A stretch of 64,000 bases of DNA, taken from Portulaca oleracea. Lineage: Eukaryota; Streptophyta; Magnoliopsida; Caryophyllales; Portulacaceae. Shown here piece after piece: positions 34,078 through 47,100 of this stretch. Where the stretch lies: contig CM055872.1 of the NCBI GenBank assembly GCA_029582165.1, forward strand, positions 47,442,195-47,506,194, written 5' to 3'. Below the pieces are notes generated by a model. That model saw nothing but the letters and a program-made list of their open reading frames with translations, was not told where the DNA came from and did no database searches. Both the position numbers and the translations under genes were made by a program. Within the stretch, counting starts at the first letter, position 1, and each line of letters starts with the position of its first letter.

Positions 34078-34684
34078 ATTAGGAATGTGTAAGCGTAAAT
34101 GTTGAACAATAAAATGACCTTAACAAGGAAACAACCTAAGCAAGTAAGCAACTAAGGTACATTTGGTTAGCACTCGGGGAAATATTTTTCTAATATAATG
34201 CGCTTCAAATCAGTAGTTCCTCGTCTGCAAAAAAAAAAAAAAAAACTAAACTACCAAACATAGAAAGATTTCTCAAACCTACAAAGGTTGATCAACTTTG
34301 GAGGAAAATTACCTTACCCAATGCACCATAAGCAAGTTACAGAACAAAAATTAAGACAAGCAAACAACATAACAAAGCTCCAAAGCCAAACCAACTTATT
34401 CTGCTTATATAAGTTTAGTTATGCACATATGGTTTTGAGTGATGATATGTGTCTTGGGGCAAGACACTTTTTATTAAATTAATATTTATTATTATTTTTA
34501 ATCCTAATTTGTTTGACAGATATTATTAATTATCAATTATAAGAAGTTTGGAATCTGTTAGCTACGCCACCTATTAAAATTGGCACTCTAACGAATGAAC
34601 ATTATCCATTGGGCATATTTTTTTACGCTTTTTTGTAAATTTTAAAAAATATAGATAAAAGTGTAATTTTATATCATTTATATA
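34078..34684. other. AT-rich intergenic, nothing recognised
   Basis: Contains a 17-base A run at about 34229-34245 and no recognisable gene. Confidence 0.5.
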
Positions 34685-35400
34685 TATTATTATAGTTATA
34701 GAAGTCAATCATGTTTTTTAATTTAATTTATAAATATATAGATTTTATACCATGACAAGACACTTAGTGCTTGTTTGACCTAGCTTTTAATAGTGTTTTT
34801 GGGCTTAAAAAGCACAAACTAGGTCAAACAGTCATTTTTTTTTTAGAAGTTAATAATTGTTTTTCAAAAACAGTTTTAGTAAAAAACAGTTCCAAAATCA
34901 GAAGCAGCAATTTACTGCTTTTGCTTATATATATATATTATAGGAAAAACTTATAGTGATTGTCAACCATGACAAATGACAATAACCACAATGAAAACAA
35001 TATTTATCCATACATGTGTCAACTTTTATCTCTGTCATGCATCTTTTTTATTTAGTAGATATATTTTCTTAATTAAAAAAATTTCCAAAATTTTTAAAAA
35101 TTTAAATATCTTAACTCTAAATTTTTGCTTAGTTAATAAGCATATTTTGAAAAATATATTTTACATTTTTTTAAAACAAATTAAAATTTTTAAAAAATAT
35201 TTTACAATATATATTAAATAAGAAAGCTAACGGTTAAAATAAAACTTGACACATGTACGAATAATATTTATTTTACTTACAATGGTTGTTATGGTTGACA
35301 ATCACTATAAGTGCATCCTATATTATTATAGTTATAGAAGTCAATCATGTTATTTTTTTAATTTAATTTATAAATACATAGAATTTAATATATAGATTTT
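34685..35400. repeat. Direct repeat pair around a MITE
   Basis: 34685-34746 and 35321-35400 share TATTATTATAGTTATAGAAG, TCAATCATG and TTAATTTAATTTATAAATA in the same order and strand. The second copy starts at the target duplication next to the MITE at 34941-35320. Between copy 1 and the MITE lies a TTAGTGCTTGTTTGACC stretch of MITE-like character. Confidence 0.65.
34941..35320. mobile_element. 380-bp MITE, TATTA target duplication
   Basis: Ends TAGGAAAAACTTATAGTGAT and ATCACTATAAGTGCATCCTA are inverted copies; homology of the arms runs about 80 bp (ACATGTGTCAA and TTGACACATGT included). TATTA occurs at 34936-34940 and 35321-35325. The interior is AT-rich and non-coding. The superfamily was not assigned. 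Confidence 0.8.
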
Positions 35401-35858
35401 AATATGTGTGTTGCGCAAAACATTTATCATTTTCGTATGGTTTTTTATAATTTTAAGTCAGGTAGAATAACATGATATCGTCTGATCATGATCCAGGCAT
35501 CACCAAGTTTTATCGACATTATTCTCTTATACCTAGGGGAATAATACATACGTGATACTCTACCCCCATTTTAATGCAGGGATACATTATTTATTTATTT
35601 TCTTCTTGGGAAGCTTGACCGCTAATAGAAGAAAATTAGGAATGAAGCTAGGGTAGTAAATAATTAGTAGTACGTAGACTGGAAGTAAAGGAAAGGGAGT
35701 ATGATATAAATTGTAGAAATATTTGTGTTTACAAAATTTTGAGATGGTTCAGCATCTACATAATAATTTGGAATGATGAAAGAGTGGGCATTAGCTACAT
35801 GATTAGGAAGAGAATAAGAATGAAGAATGAACTTTACAGCAAAGCTAACAAGAAATTG

Positions 35859-35898
<40 letters not shown>

Positions 35899-36060
35899 AT
35901 GGAGCATGCATCCTCCTTTTCAGAGTGGTGTGGGGCCCGGCAGCATTAATGAAGAAGGGCATCAATCAATTATTTAGATCCATCTTGTCCTGGGAAGTGT
36001 ATTCTCAGCCCCTCATTCCAATATTGGTTGGATGAAGCCAAGGGCAAGGCAATAGTAGGG
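35401..36060. other. Intergenic 3' of the GALS gene
   Basis: Includes a 34-base A run at 35864-35897. 36000-36060 is likely the 3' UTR of the minus-strand galactosyltransferase gene whose stop is at 36061-36063. Nothing else recognised. Confidence 0.5.
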
Positions 36061-39000
36061 TCAGGAGGGTAGTTGGGCGGTGCCAAGGGTTTGGCGCTCG
36101 AACTGCTTGATTATCGGGGCAAGCTTCTTCATGTTGTTGTCGTAGACATAGGGCAACTTGTCCGAGACGGTCACGGTGGTCTTGGCTGAGGGAGGGAGCA
36201 ACTCCCGGCACGGCTCCCCGACAACCTGGATGGAGTTGTGGTAGTGGTAGTACCTGATCTTAGTCTCCGTCCTGTGGAGGGCCTTTCCCACCACGTTCTC
36301 TGACATGTGTACCCCTGTTGCGTATGCATTCCGTGCCTGGATCGCGTACTTCCTGTCTCTCCGGATTCGTGTCCTCGAGTCCCGGAATACTAGTTTCTCG
36401 AACCCCCATTCCCTGCCATTTCCATTTCTGTTAATATAAATAAGAATTTCCGTTTCTCATGGGGTACAGTAAATGTAATGCAACAAGCTCTACGCAAATC
36501 TACAACAGGCAATTAGCTAGGGATGGGAACCAGCTGGGGCTACGTATGGTATGGTATGGTATGGTATGGTAACACTAAAGAAAGTCGTAAAATATTCAAC
36601 AAGAAGCATTGAGAAACGTAATTCTAGACTCTAGTAAATATGAGAAAAATTCCAAACAGAAGAGAACCACGCTTCTACACATGGACCACATGGACCCACA
36701 CACCACCAAACAAACACATGGAGACATTTCCACCAAACACACAAGTCAAAAAACACTCTCCACCCAACTCTAGAATCCAGGACCTTATAAAGTAAACAAA
36801 CATTAAAATTCAAATAACCGTTATAGCTATAACCAAAATGACATGCTTCTTTCATATAGAGGTACCAAACAGAATTGCTGTCATATCACTTATTTCATCA
36901 GTAAGTAATATTTATGATGTTCAGGGGTGAGCAAAAGTGCAAAAAGAGTCTCACAAACATGTAAAAGTCCATCAGATTAAATTAAACCAACATTTCACTC
37001 ACGCCCAAAATCTAAAACTAAACATTCTTCTTGCCTTGAGAAACTCTTCTATGAAACCAGGAGTTGAAAGCAGTTGAAAAATCTCACTCAGTCTGTCAGG
37101 TACTAGGAAAGACACTCTGAGTCAGTCGTCAACCAATACACTCCCTTCCAATTCTCAATTGACGAGCTATCGGCTAATTGCTAAACTAAAGCATCTATTC
37201 ATAGTGGTGCAAATGAGCCGACTGACCTCACTGCCCAGCTATTTTAAGGAAGGCAAGTGACTTATGTTTATGTTAAGTTTGATTTATGATACAATTCCAA
37301 TACTAAACGATATTTCACAGATACAAATATGGACCTATTTGTTTTTCTTAAGGCAGTCACCCTTTTCCTAGTTATTTCCAATCTTTCATCTATATTTGAC
37401 TATGGTGTAAGTTCTTTATTCTTATCTATTTTAACAGTTACACTTCATCTGATCATATTTTGTAATTTGACAAGAAGTTGTGAGAACGTGCAAAGTATGA
37501 GTTCGTTGGAGCTCATGAAGACTTGTGAGCTAGAGGGACTCAAGCTTCAAGCCTAAACTGTTCGACCTCGACTGGCTAATAACTATCCGTTAAAGAATTA
37601 TCCACTGTCCAAACTACCTACATAGCATTGCTTATTTTTCAGTTGCTTCCTTTTCCTTTTTTCAAATGACCAAAGTTAGACAAACTACCTAGAGCTAAGT
37701 CACTTTGTTGTAACCCCGACCCCCTCGCCCCAAAAAAATGAAGTAGAAAAGAAAATCAAACCAAAAGTAAAGGGGTTAAAAGACAGAAAACTTTTCAAAC
37801 AAAAACTTGATCGTTTTCATCCACATTTGCATAGGATCCTTATTGCCTCAAATACCAAACAACCCAAGCCTAATGATCATTAAAGGCAAGCAAGCAGATG
37901 TCAAATTGCAGATAAAGCAAATCCACAAAATTTGAAAAAGAGAATATGATTGACATTCCAAATATATTTCTATACCAAGTACCAACAACACAAAATGGCA
38001 AAGCATGACATCCAGTATGTGATGCCCTCATGGCATAACTCTTAGCAGCCCATGCTTCTGTCCTCATATTGAACTGTGATGACTGATGAACCAGCAGGTA
38101 CACTATTCTTTTTTCTTTTTTCTTTTTTTTAATGAACAAGGACACTTTAAAGCCAAATTTTAACCCTAGTTACATTCCCTGTTCTTGGCTTACTTGTTGA
38201 GTTAATCATGAAGGAGTGACATAGATGCTCAGCAAATTCAAGCATCGTAATCTAAGCACATGAGCAGCAATTTTAGCATGATGAATACAAACCATATTTG
38301 CACCACCTCGTAATCAGTTGTTTTATTATTTTTCGGTTTATTAATTATTCAATCAGTGACTGAGAATAACTTCTCCACAAGATTCCAACTTGCACCAATA
38401 TCATCCACCGCAAATCTTGGATTTCAACATCATTGAAGAATGTTTTTCATATTTAACTATTATTAATTGTACACAGGATCAAGTGGGTTTAAATAATGTC
38501 AGAAATGGATGCAATTTAGTACCTCAATCAAATTAAATTAAATCAATCACCTACTGACTTAGATCTTCACCTTCCATTTTCCAAATCTTTCCTTAATCAA
38601 ACTCACTCCTAAATCTATCTCCAAAGAATACTAAACTACAAGATCGCATTGTACTCAAACAAGAACAATCGCAAACAGCCAATAAGAAACCAAAATTTAA
38701 ATTACCTGGAGTAATCCTGCGAAGAATCATTCAAACAGAGCTTACTGGACATGGGATTCTGCTCAATTGTGAACTGGGTAAACCGAGAAAACTCGTTCAA
38801 GACAGACGCAAGAGAACTGTTACCCTCCGGCAAGTAAATGTACTCATCCACATCAAAGAAGAAGGTCCAATTAGCAGCGTACCGATACCGATGAAGACAG
38901 TCATTAACAACCAAGAACTGATTATAGTAATACCCATCGAACCTGTCCTGGTCCCGTATATCCTGAACGGTGACCCGACCCAACTTGACCCACGGCTCAA

Positions 39001-39877
39001 GCACGGCCATGACATCCTCTGACACCCCACCAGCATCATGGAACACGAAATGAGATTTGGGACCGAAAAACCAGGCATGGTAAGCCATCCACTCCCTCAT
39101 CCTGGCTGCACTTATGTTGCCGTACAAGGAGGATCCACAGTAGAGATAGTCGTACTGAAACGGGGGTTTGTATTTGGACTCGTCGTAAGATCCAGGAGAC
39201 TCTTCCATGGCGGTGAACTTCTCGAACTTTCTAGGGGAAAGAGAGTAGTAAGCGTAGACGTTGAGTTTCCCCCCGGAATTATCGGAGTTGGGGTTGGATG
39301 GGAAGGTGCAGTTGACGACGACGACGGTGTAGACACGGCCGTAGCCCCAGTCGGGGAGGATCTTGTGGGCCTTAGCACGAATCGGGTCGGATCCGTTGGA
39401 AGGGACCCACTCGCATTTGTACCAGGGCTGTCCGAAGACGTGGATGGGCTTGGAGGCCAGGCCAACGACGGCGAAGCTGGTGGGTCCGCCGCGGTAGGCC
39501 CCCATTTGGACGAACAGCGCCGCCGCGTTTCCATAGGGTGTGAATTCTCGCTTGTTGGGGTCGGGTTGTTTCCGAGGGAAGGAGAGCTTCTGGGTCTGGA
39601 CGGTGGTGGAGGGTGTAGTAGAGGAGAGAGAGATGAATGAGGTGCTCATCGTGGCGGCGGTGGTGGTGGTGGTGGAGTTGAGTAAATTGGTGGTGGTGGT
39701 GGTGGTGATGCAGCGGCAAGAGGCGGAGGAGATGAGAGTCTCGTAGTAGGGTTGGAGGTTGTAGATGAGCATGATGACGTTGAAGGCTAAAAGTATGGCG
39801 ACTAATGGCGTGGTTTCGAAGCAGAGGAAGAATTTGTTGGAGAAGCCGCCGGAAAGCGGTGCTACCTCCTTCCTCAT
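36061..39877 (-). CDS. GALS1: Galactan beta-1,4-galactosyltransferase, GT92 family (GALS-like)
   Basis: Two exons on the minus strand: 39877-38706 and 36412-36061 (stop TGA), joined through a GT-AG intron of 2293 bp into 507 residues. The N-terminus MRKEVAPLSGGFSNKFFLCF is followed by one hydrophobic anchor (about residues 20-42), the type II topology of a Golgi enzyme. Residues about 54-96 are a Thr/Ser-rich stem encoded by trinucleotide repeats. The GT92 (DUF23) domain has FVFHDAGGVSEDV, RDQDRFDGYYYNQF and a DxD-type box in FFFDVDEYIYLP (Asp342-Asp344). Exon 2 has DSRTRIRRDRKYAIQA, then NAYATGVHMSENVVGK. The family extends beta-1,4-galactan side chains of rhamnogalacturonan I from UDP-galactose in the Golgi. 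The length fits Arabidopsis GALS1 (~496). It could be another GALS paralogue. The acceptor giving DYS-REWGFEK was chosen over one 15 nt upstream on the transcript because REWGFEK follows the family pattern. Confidence 0.92.
36413..38705 (-). other. GALS-like gene intron
   Basis: 2.3-kb intron with donor GT at 38705-38704 and acceptor AG at 36414-36413. It has TATGG-type pentamer repeats near 36545-36570 and AT-rich sequence; no nested gene or clear transposon seen. Confidence 0.7.
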
Positions 39878-39931
39878 ATTATCTGTAGCTAGCTAATTCT
39901 TGTTTTTCTTTTTGTTGAATTTTGTTCTTGG

Positions 39932-39964
39932 GAAGAAGAAGAAGAAGAAGAAGAAGAAGAAGAA
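39932..39964. repeat. (GAA)n microsatellite in the GALS-like 5' leader
   Basis: Eleven GAA units (TTC on the mRNA strand), 55 bases upstream of the start codon, within the probable 5' UTR. Confidence 0.85.
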
Positions 39965-40672
39965 AGTGTTTGTCTGTGTTTCTTGTTCTTGGCAGGTTTT
40001 TGATGGAGGAAGGAGATGGACACGGTGAGGAAAGAGAGAGGAGAGAGGGATGAGAGTGAGCTGGCAGCACAAGGAGCTGTGAATGTATGAATGGGTGAAT
40101 GTGATGGCAGTACCGACACTAGTCTTCACTCTCCGCTAAATTATTATTATTAATGTTTTTATGTTTTTGATGGAACACTCTCCGCTATATTATTATTATC
40201 ATTATTATTTACTAGTGTTTTCATCTCATAATAATTATTATTTTAATCAATTTTCTCAGTATTTATTATTTTATAATTTACTAGTGATCGTCTTATAAAG
40301 ATATATGATATTATACTTTTCTAATAGTATTTTTTATAACGAATCTAACAATATCAATTTTGTATGATGAATCATTGTACAAATTAAGATATTAGCGGTC
40401 AAAGTTTTTGGCACAATTACCAAGGTGAGAATTAAAAAAAAAGCAGAGGGAGTATTCATCTTTATTTGGGTAGACATGCTAACATTACATTAAGACAGTC
40501 TGACGAGTCAATCGCTGTCGAAATTAATTCAAATACATATTATCCAACACTTTTAGAATACAATATGTTATTGTCAAGAAAATAGATTGGTGTATTACAT
40601 TCAATGTTCTCAAAGTAAATTATATTATTGTCTAATAAAGAATTTATATATTCCTGTTCAACATCCAAAGTA
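39965..40672. other. Upstream flank of the GALS-like gene
   Basis: A GA-rich block at 40028-40056 may be leader or promoter sequence; no clear TATA box was found. Further out the sequence is AT-rich with a possible Stowaway-type right end (AGCAGAGGGAGTA) near 40441-40455, whose left partner was not located. Confidence 0.4.
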
Positions 40673-40875
40673 CTACATTCGTTTCAAAACGTTTGTCTTT
40701 TGATTAAATTTTAACCAATGATTACTCAACAATTAGTTGCAATATAAAATTACTGTCATTAGAAATATTCTAACAAAAATTACAATTAATGATAATTTCA
40801 CATCGTAACTCATTATAATTTAAAAATAATCGATCATCAAACTTTTGTAAAAAAAAAAGGAATTGGGGACGGAGG
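40673..40875. mobile_element. Stowaway-like MITE
   Basis: Ends CTACATTCGTTTCAAAACG and GGAATTGGGGACGGAGG are imperfect inverted repeats, flanked by TA at 40671-40672 and 40876-40877, with TTTGTC and CAAACTTT-type subterminal words. 203 bp. Confidence 0.65.
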
Positions 40876-41379
40876 TAATAATGTGTATAGAGTCTTAAAA
40901 CTCTTATTTTATTGTAATTATTATTCTGAATGAATAATAACAGCGACCTTTAACTATATTCTTTCCTTTTATTTTTTTTTTCCTAAAAGGAATGATACTC
41001 TCTCTGGTTTGGATTCCCATTCCCGACGAAAAATGCGACGGTGTTCTTTTTTCGGAGGGGTTTTAATTGTGTTTTATTAATTCATTATGGCCTTTATGGG
41101 TCTCTGCTTTTGGAAAAGCAGGTCCACATCGCATAAAAAAAACAAAAGAAAGGAAAAGAAAAGCAGGAATGATTGATTGATTTGCAATCAAAGTTGCCGT
41201 TATGGTGCGGTGCACTTGCTTCGGTTCCTCTCCCTCAGTTTGAGGTTATGTTGTTCACCACAATTTTAGTTAATAAGCATCCTAATTCCTCATATAATCA
41301 TATATATTTAGGTGACGGTGTGTTTAGACATGGCAAAATGTACTCCAGATCTCAAAATTGAAATAATTTAATTAAATTA
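40876..41379. other. Intergenic, nothing recognised
   Basis: Mixed AT-rich sequence; a short open frame at 41173-41361 has no recognisable features. Confidence 0.5.
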
Positions 41380-43510
41380 GGGGTAGGTAGCGGGCCGAGG
41401 TCCCATAGAGTCAAGAGGATCATGCCCTAAAAAATAAGGATTGTCAAAGGATCGGGTTTGGTAAAAGGTCGGATCGTTAGTAAGTCGATCTGTTTTACAA
41501 TGCTAAAGGGTTGGTGAATCTACTGGATCGAGTCGATCTACTACTAACTTAAATATATAGTTTTTCTTATTATTTTAAATGCTGATTTTACTTAAATATA
41601 TTAGTATTAACACTCCACATTAAATAATAATTAGCATAATTAATTTATTTGGTACAAATGCACTTAATTTTAACTTTAGGGTCAAATGGGTCAGCCCATG
41701 AGCCAACCCTTATTTGCATTAGAAAGTGATCACCCGATCCATTACTACAAAGGGTTGACCTTGACCCGACTAATGGGCTGACCCTTACCTGGCCTCCACC
41801 CCTAACTGAATCTACATCCAAATCAATATCCAAAAATACGTCATTTAGTTTGTATTCGAGAGCCTAAATGACCAAACCATATTTGAATTCAACCCGCTAT
41901 TTATTATAAATTGAAATTATTCATACTCAAAATGACCCGATCTAATTCAAACCTGACCTGAAATGAAAGAAATAGAAAAAAAAAAACATAATTGGAACTG
42001 ATCCATACCCAAAAATAAATCGAACTGACTCTTAACTGAATATAGGGAAAACCAATTTACCTATACCCCAAATGACACGACCTACTTCGAACTAAACTGA
42101 GTACTACCCAAACCCGAAGTGAAATAAATTTGACCGACACAAATCCAATTCAAACCGAAACTGCCTTTGACCTAGTCCAACTGATAATTCATTTTGCCAT
42201 ATGTCAAAGTGATCCAACCATATCAATCGAATTTAAAATTATTTTTATTTCATGAAAAATTATTTTTATAAATTACTGTATTTATATACCCAAACTAACT
42301 TATTGTAATGAAAGGTAAATGAGTGAATATTTGAGGAACATAAAATTTAAAATTAAATTAAATTGAACGTAATATTAAATAATAAGAAAACTACCAAATT
42401 TGATGTCATTTGCTTTTATGGATTGTAATATAAGATAGTAATTTTAAGATATATTTTTTTAGTGGCTTATCAAAAAATTGTTTTCAAATTAATTCGCCTA
42501 GGTTGATCAATTTCTTCCAATTTCCTAATACAAGGAGTTATCAGAAATTCCACGTAGACCGATTTAACCTGACCAGACAATGAACCAAATTATACCTCGA
42601 CTCATGTAACAATCAACTAACATTGGCCTGACATCAAGTGAGCCTAGTTTTACTCAAACCAATTAGGGCCTAACCCCACATATGATCGAGCACCACCTGA
42701 CCCATAGTATGACCGGTTAACATTCACCCGAAATCAACTAAGGTCATTTATTGCTCAACCGCTTCAGACCCCACTCGAGGTCGAATTGAAAATTGAATCA
42801 AACCATACTCGAGCCAAGTTAAGCCAACTTACCTGACCTGAAACTAAATCATTGCAGCACATTTGAAACATACTTGACCCAATCTTCAACCAAACCGAAC
42901 TCGTACCCAACCGGCACATACCTCAGCTAAAAATGACCTCAACCTGAACTTTAACTAAATTGAACCCGTATTCAACCGGGACATGCCTCAACCGAAAATA
43001 CCTGCACCCGAACTTCAATTGAACTGAACTTGTACCTGACCTGTATATTCTACACGAAATGTATCTAAACCGAATATCAATCTAATCATACCCGAGCCAA
43101 ACCCATTTTTCAGGTATATGTGCATTGCTAGACCTGTCAAAAGTGATTTAAAACCCGATATCCGAACTGAATGACTCGGGCTCATACTCGATCTAACATC
43201 TGAAGTGAGATGAACCGATTATGACCGGAACATCTAAAATGATCTAACCCAAAACTGAATCGAACTTGAGACTTATTATGAACAGAAACGATCCACACCG
43301 GAAATGACCCGCATCAAAACCGAATTGAACCCGAAACTTCTCACGAGCTGAATAAACTGACACTCGAATGACCTGTACCATAACCGAATCGAACCAAATC
43401 CTTGCCATCAACCGCAAAGACTCGGCCCAATTCAAACTCGATCCATATTGACCTAACCTAAAGGTATCATAAGAGGAATAACCCAAATCGAAAACGACCA
43501 TACAAGATTT
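41380..43510. repeat. Large block of degenerate GACCC/CCGAA repeat, several copies
   Basis: About 2.1 kb of CCGAAC/ACCTGACC/GACCC words with no coding capacity. About 42540-43118, read on the minus strand, aligns with copies at 1008-1440 (+) and 61140-61642 (-). At 43129 a plus-oriented TAGACCTGTCAAAAGTG starts another unit, so two units meet head to head. 41380-41830 is a more decayed piece. AT-rich spacers lie at about 42240-42480. Confidence 0.6.
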
Positions 43511-44139
43511 CAAACCATGTGGTGTTATTAGGGTGTGTTTTATGTCAAAACTGGACCAGTTTGAGTATAGGCTGTTTTAAGGATTCTTAAAGTGTGTTTT
43601 AGGTCTCGAGCTCAACATGAGAGTTTTAGTATACATCCCGATGTTTCCAGAAAGTTCAAAACCAGGTTCATAGGGTGTCAGGAAGTCAAGTTATGACCAT
43701 TGCAATGCATTAGAAGTAATCTGCCCAATTTTAATTATGTTAAATGTGTTGATTGTTTGAATTATGTTAGTTATTTGGAATGTGTTGTTCATGTAAAATG
43801 TGTTGAGTGATTCCAATGTGTTAATTCGTGAATGATGGGAATCATGTGGTGTTATTAGGGTGAGTTTAGGTAGAAGGTAGTGAGTACTAACTTTGAGAGC
43901 GTGTTATTGATTATAGAATTATTCTATTTATAGGCGCGATCTAGACCGTTCGTTAGTGAGCTCAAGTGTGTTCGTTGAAGTGAAGTAAAGTGAAGTGACG
44001 ACATTCAGGTAATGTGTATACCCTAATACCCATGGGGATGCTCTTTATTTGTTTTGTGATTTTAATTTGTTTTATGAAGCATGCATCCCATAAGGGATTT
44101 TATGTGAAACTAGACTGTTTGTTTTGGATGTCTGTGAGT
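43511..44139 (+). mobile_element. Left part of an older LTR split by the Tekay insertion
   Basis: It continues at 56865-57873, which ends GGGGTGTTACA. A plus-strand TATTTATA at 43925-43932 looks like the LTR promoter. CATGTGGTGTTATTAGGGTG occurs twice (about 43518 and 43847), 330 bp apart. The 5' end of this LTR was not found; the block abuts the GACCC repeat at 43510, so it is probably truncated. Confidence 0.55.
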
Positions 44140-44144
44140 TGTTT

Positions 44145-47100
44145 TGTAACGCTCCAAAACCTTAATCACACAATTACCCAAACATTACGGTAATCACATG
44201 ATTAGCGCAGCGGATAACGGCCTGAGGCGCTACCGCCGTCCCACTAAGGACAAGGCAAAACCAACCAACCAAGCACACCAACAATGACAACCAAAACCAC
44301 AATTGAACCGCATTCACCAACACGTCCCCATACATAAAGGAGTTTACAAAAGCCACAAATGCTTAACTTTAACAGTACATAAACACACATAGACTCACAC
44401 GCTTATAGATCCTTATATATCTCCATACACCACTATCACTTGCTTTATAAGTAACCCTGCATTTACGCAAAGTCTACCTTTCACTTTAGGAGTAAACTAC
44501 TTCAGACGTCCTTTCCCTTTTACTGGAGCTCGGACCACCTAAAACAAAACAAGAAACATCGCAAAAGTGAGTGGGGAAACACTCGACACAAACCTCCAAC
44601 CTGTAAAACCGTTTCGAAAACGGTTTTTCATGCCGGCCTTTAAAACATTTCGAAAACGGGGAAAGGGCAAAAAGAAACACGCTAAACCAATGAAGTCTTT
44701 AAACTTTAAGAATTCTATGCATATGCTGTGCTTTACTTTGAAAATATAACATATGATAAGGCGTGGTATCCCTTACGATCGATGCGAAGCACCTCACACA
44801 CGCCGCATGCCCAAACCGACCGAGTTTGGATTGGGTGATGCTAGGCGATCGACATGGCAGTCAAGTTTACTCCAATAGGAGCACAGAAATAATGCTAGGA
44901 TTCACTCTAGCTACAGAGAACTATGTTTGGACCACTTATAAAACAATAAAATCATTAGAATGTATCTATGCAATAAAGCGTACTTGACTTGTGAATAAAT
45001 ATAAGAGTTGGACAATTTGCGTACCTTTAAAATACTGTGAACTTGGTGACGATCTGGCTCGGGGAATGGCGCGGAGCGGTGTGAAAATTTGAGCTAGGAC
45101 GATAAAGGTTACAAATTAGTGCAAAGGTTATGAACAAAAAGGGCCGTAACGTCCCATAGAAAGGATTTGAAATGCACATGTAAAAGAAATTTCAGGTTTT
45201 TGAGGTAAGAGTATTTTGGCTATAACCGGGGCTAGGAAACCCGGAATTTTATGAACGAACACTTTTCGGAAAGGGAAAAATATAATCTATAAGTTTGTCA
45301 ATTGGGTTAGATGCTAAAAAGGATGGGAAGAGCTCGGAAAAGGCTCTGGACAGAAGTAGCAAAACCCGGAATGTTTCCTTGTGCGGTTTTGGCATTTAAA
45401 CGGAATCAATAAAATTTATGCACTTGCTCTAAACTCATAGGAGTTTTATGGACAGAAAAAAATACTCGTAGAATATGTACTCTTATTCTATCAAAGAGGC
45501 TTAAAAAAAAAGTTTGAGAGCGATACGAATTTTATTTCCTTTAAAAAAACGCGAGACTTCGGTTAAAAAAATACGATAAAATCAAATAACATAAAAGACA
45601 TTGAGGTCTCCTAAAGCCAAGTCCTATGGTCCTCAATCATCAATTCCATCTTAACAACCATAAAGTTACATTTAGACACTCCAAAAACAACTCACAAGAT
45701 CACTATAATACTTTTGGTTCAAACTTAAAACAATATATTATACCCAGAATTTCCAGATTCGCAACCCTTCTTCCGGGCTGTATAACTCACACTCCCGACG
45801 TCGGGTTGACGCATACCATACCATTTCGGAAAGCTTGCAAGGTCTCCTAAAACTCTTATGTTGAACACTTTTTCAAATTCAAACTCCACACAGACGAAAA
45901 ATGTGCAACAAGTCACTGCCTCCAAAATCGTATATAATTGCATGCCTTTACGGTTTTGGCTCTAACTTGAGCTATACAAGTCGGAAATCCGAAATTCAAA
46001 AGCCCGATGTTAGCTAACACCTTAGGCTACCTTTTTACACAAGAATCTGGGCTAAAACTAATTTTACCATCTCCTATAAAAAGTGAATTTTGGGCAGAAT
46101 GCACTGGGGGTGTTCTAGCCTTCATGCATGCACATAAACATTCGAGTTTTGTACTAATCATCCACCCAAATGTAATTTAATCACATTACTCCTAATTTCC
46201 AGAACTTAAGCTCGAAATCCATCATCTAACCTTACACAATCCACATGCATAAACATCCAAATACATGCAATACTTCCACACATCATTTTTCATGATTTTC
46301 TTCACTAATTCACTTAAAACACCCAATTTAGACAAAATACACTTAGCTAACTCCTTTAAACAGAATCTAAACTCCAAAACATCATCATATACCTCATGCA
46401 TAATCATAAAACATCATCCTTCCATCTATAAGCATAAACTCAACCAAAAGATTCACTAAACTCACTTCAAAGCACTTGGATTCTCAATGGAACTTTAACT
46501 AAACACATCTATACTTTAAGATCCATGTTAATGGAAGATAATCAAGAAGAAAGCAACATTTTCAACACTAAAACAACTCAAAACTCAGATTATATAACAA
46601 TGGAAATGGGGGTTTAGGAGTGATACCACTTGAAGGAGGAGATTAAATTGAACGAGGAGGTGTGGAAATGGAAGAGGGGAGCACGGCCGCCGGAAAACTC
46701 GCCGGAAAACTCGCCGGACGGCCGGCGAAACACTGGTGGTGGCTGTGGAGGTTCTCGGCCAGCAGAGGGAGAGAGTGAGAGCTGAGAGTTTGAGTTTGAT
46801 ATCATCAACAACAAATGACCCTTAACCTCCCCAACCCATATTTATAAACACTAGTCCCTCCTCTTTAAAAATAAAACAATAATAATAATACTAATACCCT
46901 AAATAAAAGTGTACAAAAGTTCTCTTATATAAATTGGTAGTAAAAATACAACTTGTAAAGTGAATTTAATTGTTACGGTAAAATCGGTAACGATCGATAT
47001 TTTTATTAAAATTCATCTTGCCGTAAAAAAAAAATCGAAACGGTAATCAAGCCGATTTTTAAAATAAACATTAGAACCTAAATAATAATAATATGAGGTC

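Noticed and set aside
35864..35897. 34-base A run as the tail of a processed retrogene
   Set aside because: No coding sequence upstream and no flanking target duplication seen.
39038..39640. A 200-residue plus-strand frame opposite the GALS-like exon
   Set aside because: Antisense shadow of a codon-biased, trinucleotide-rich exon; no domain and the minus frame is clearly the conserved one.
41173..41361. Small coding gene in the intergenic region
   Set aside because: 62 residues without motif, start context or conservation that can be judged; indistinguishable from chance.
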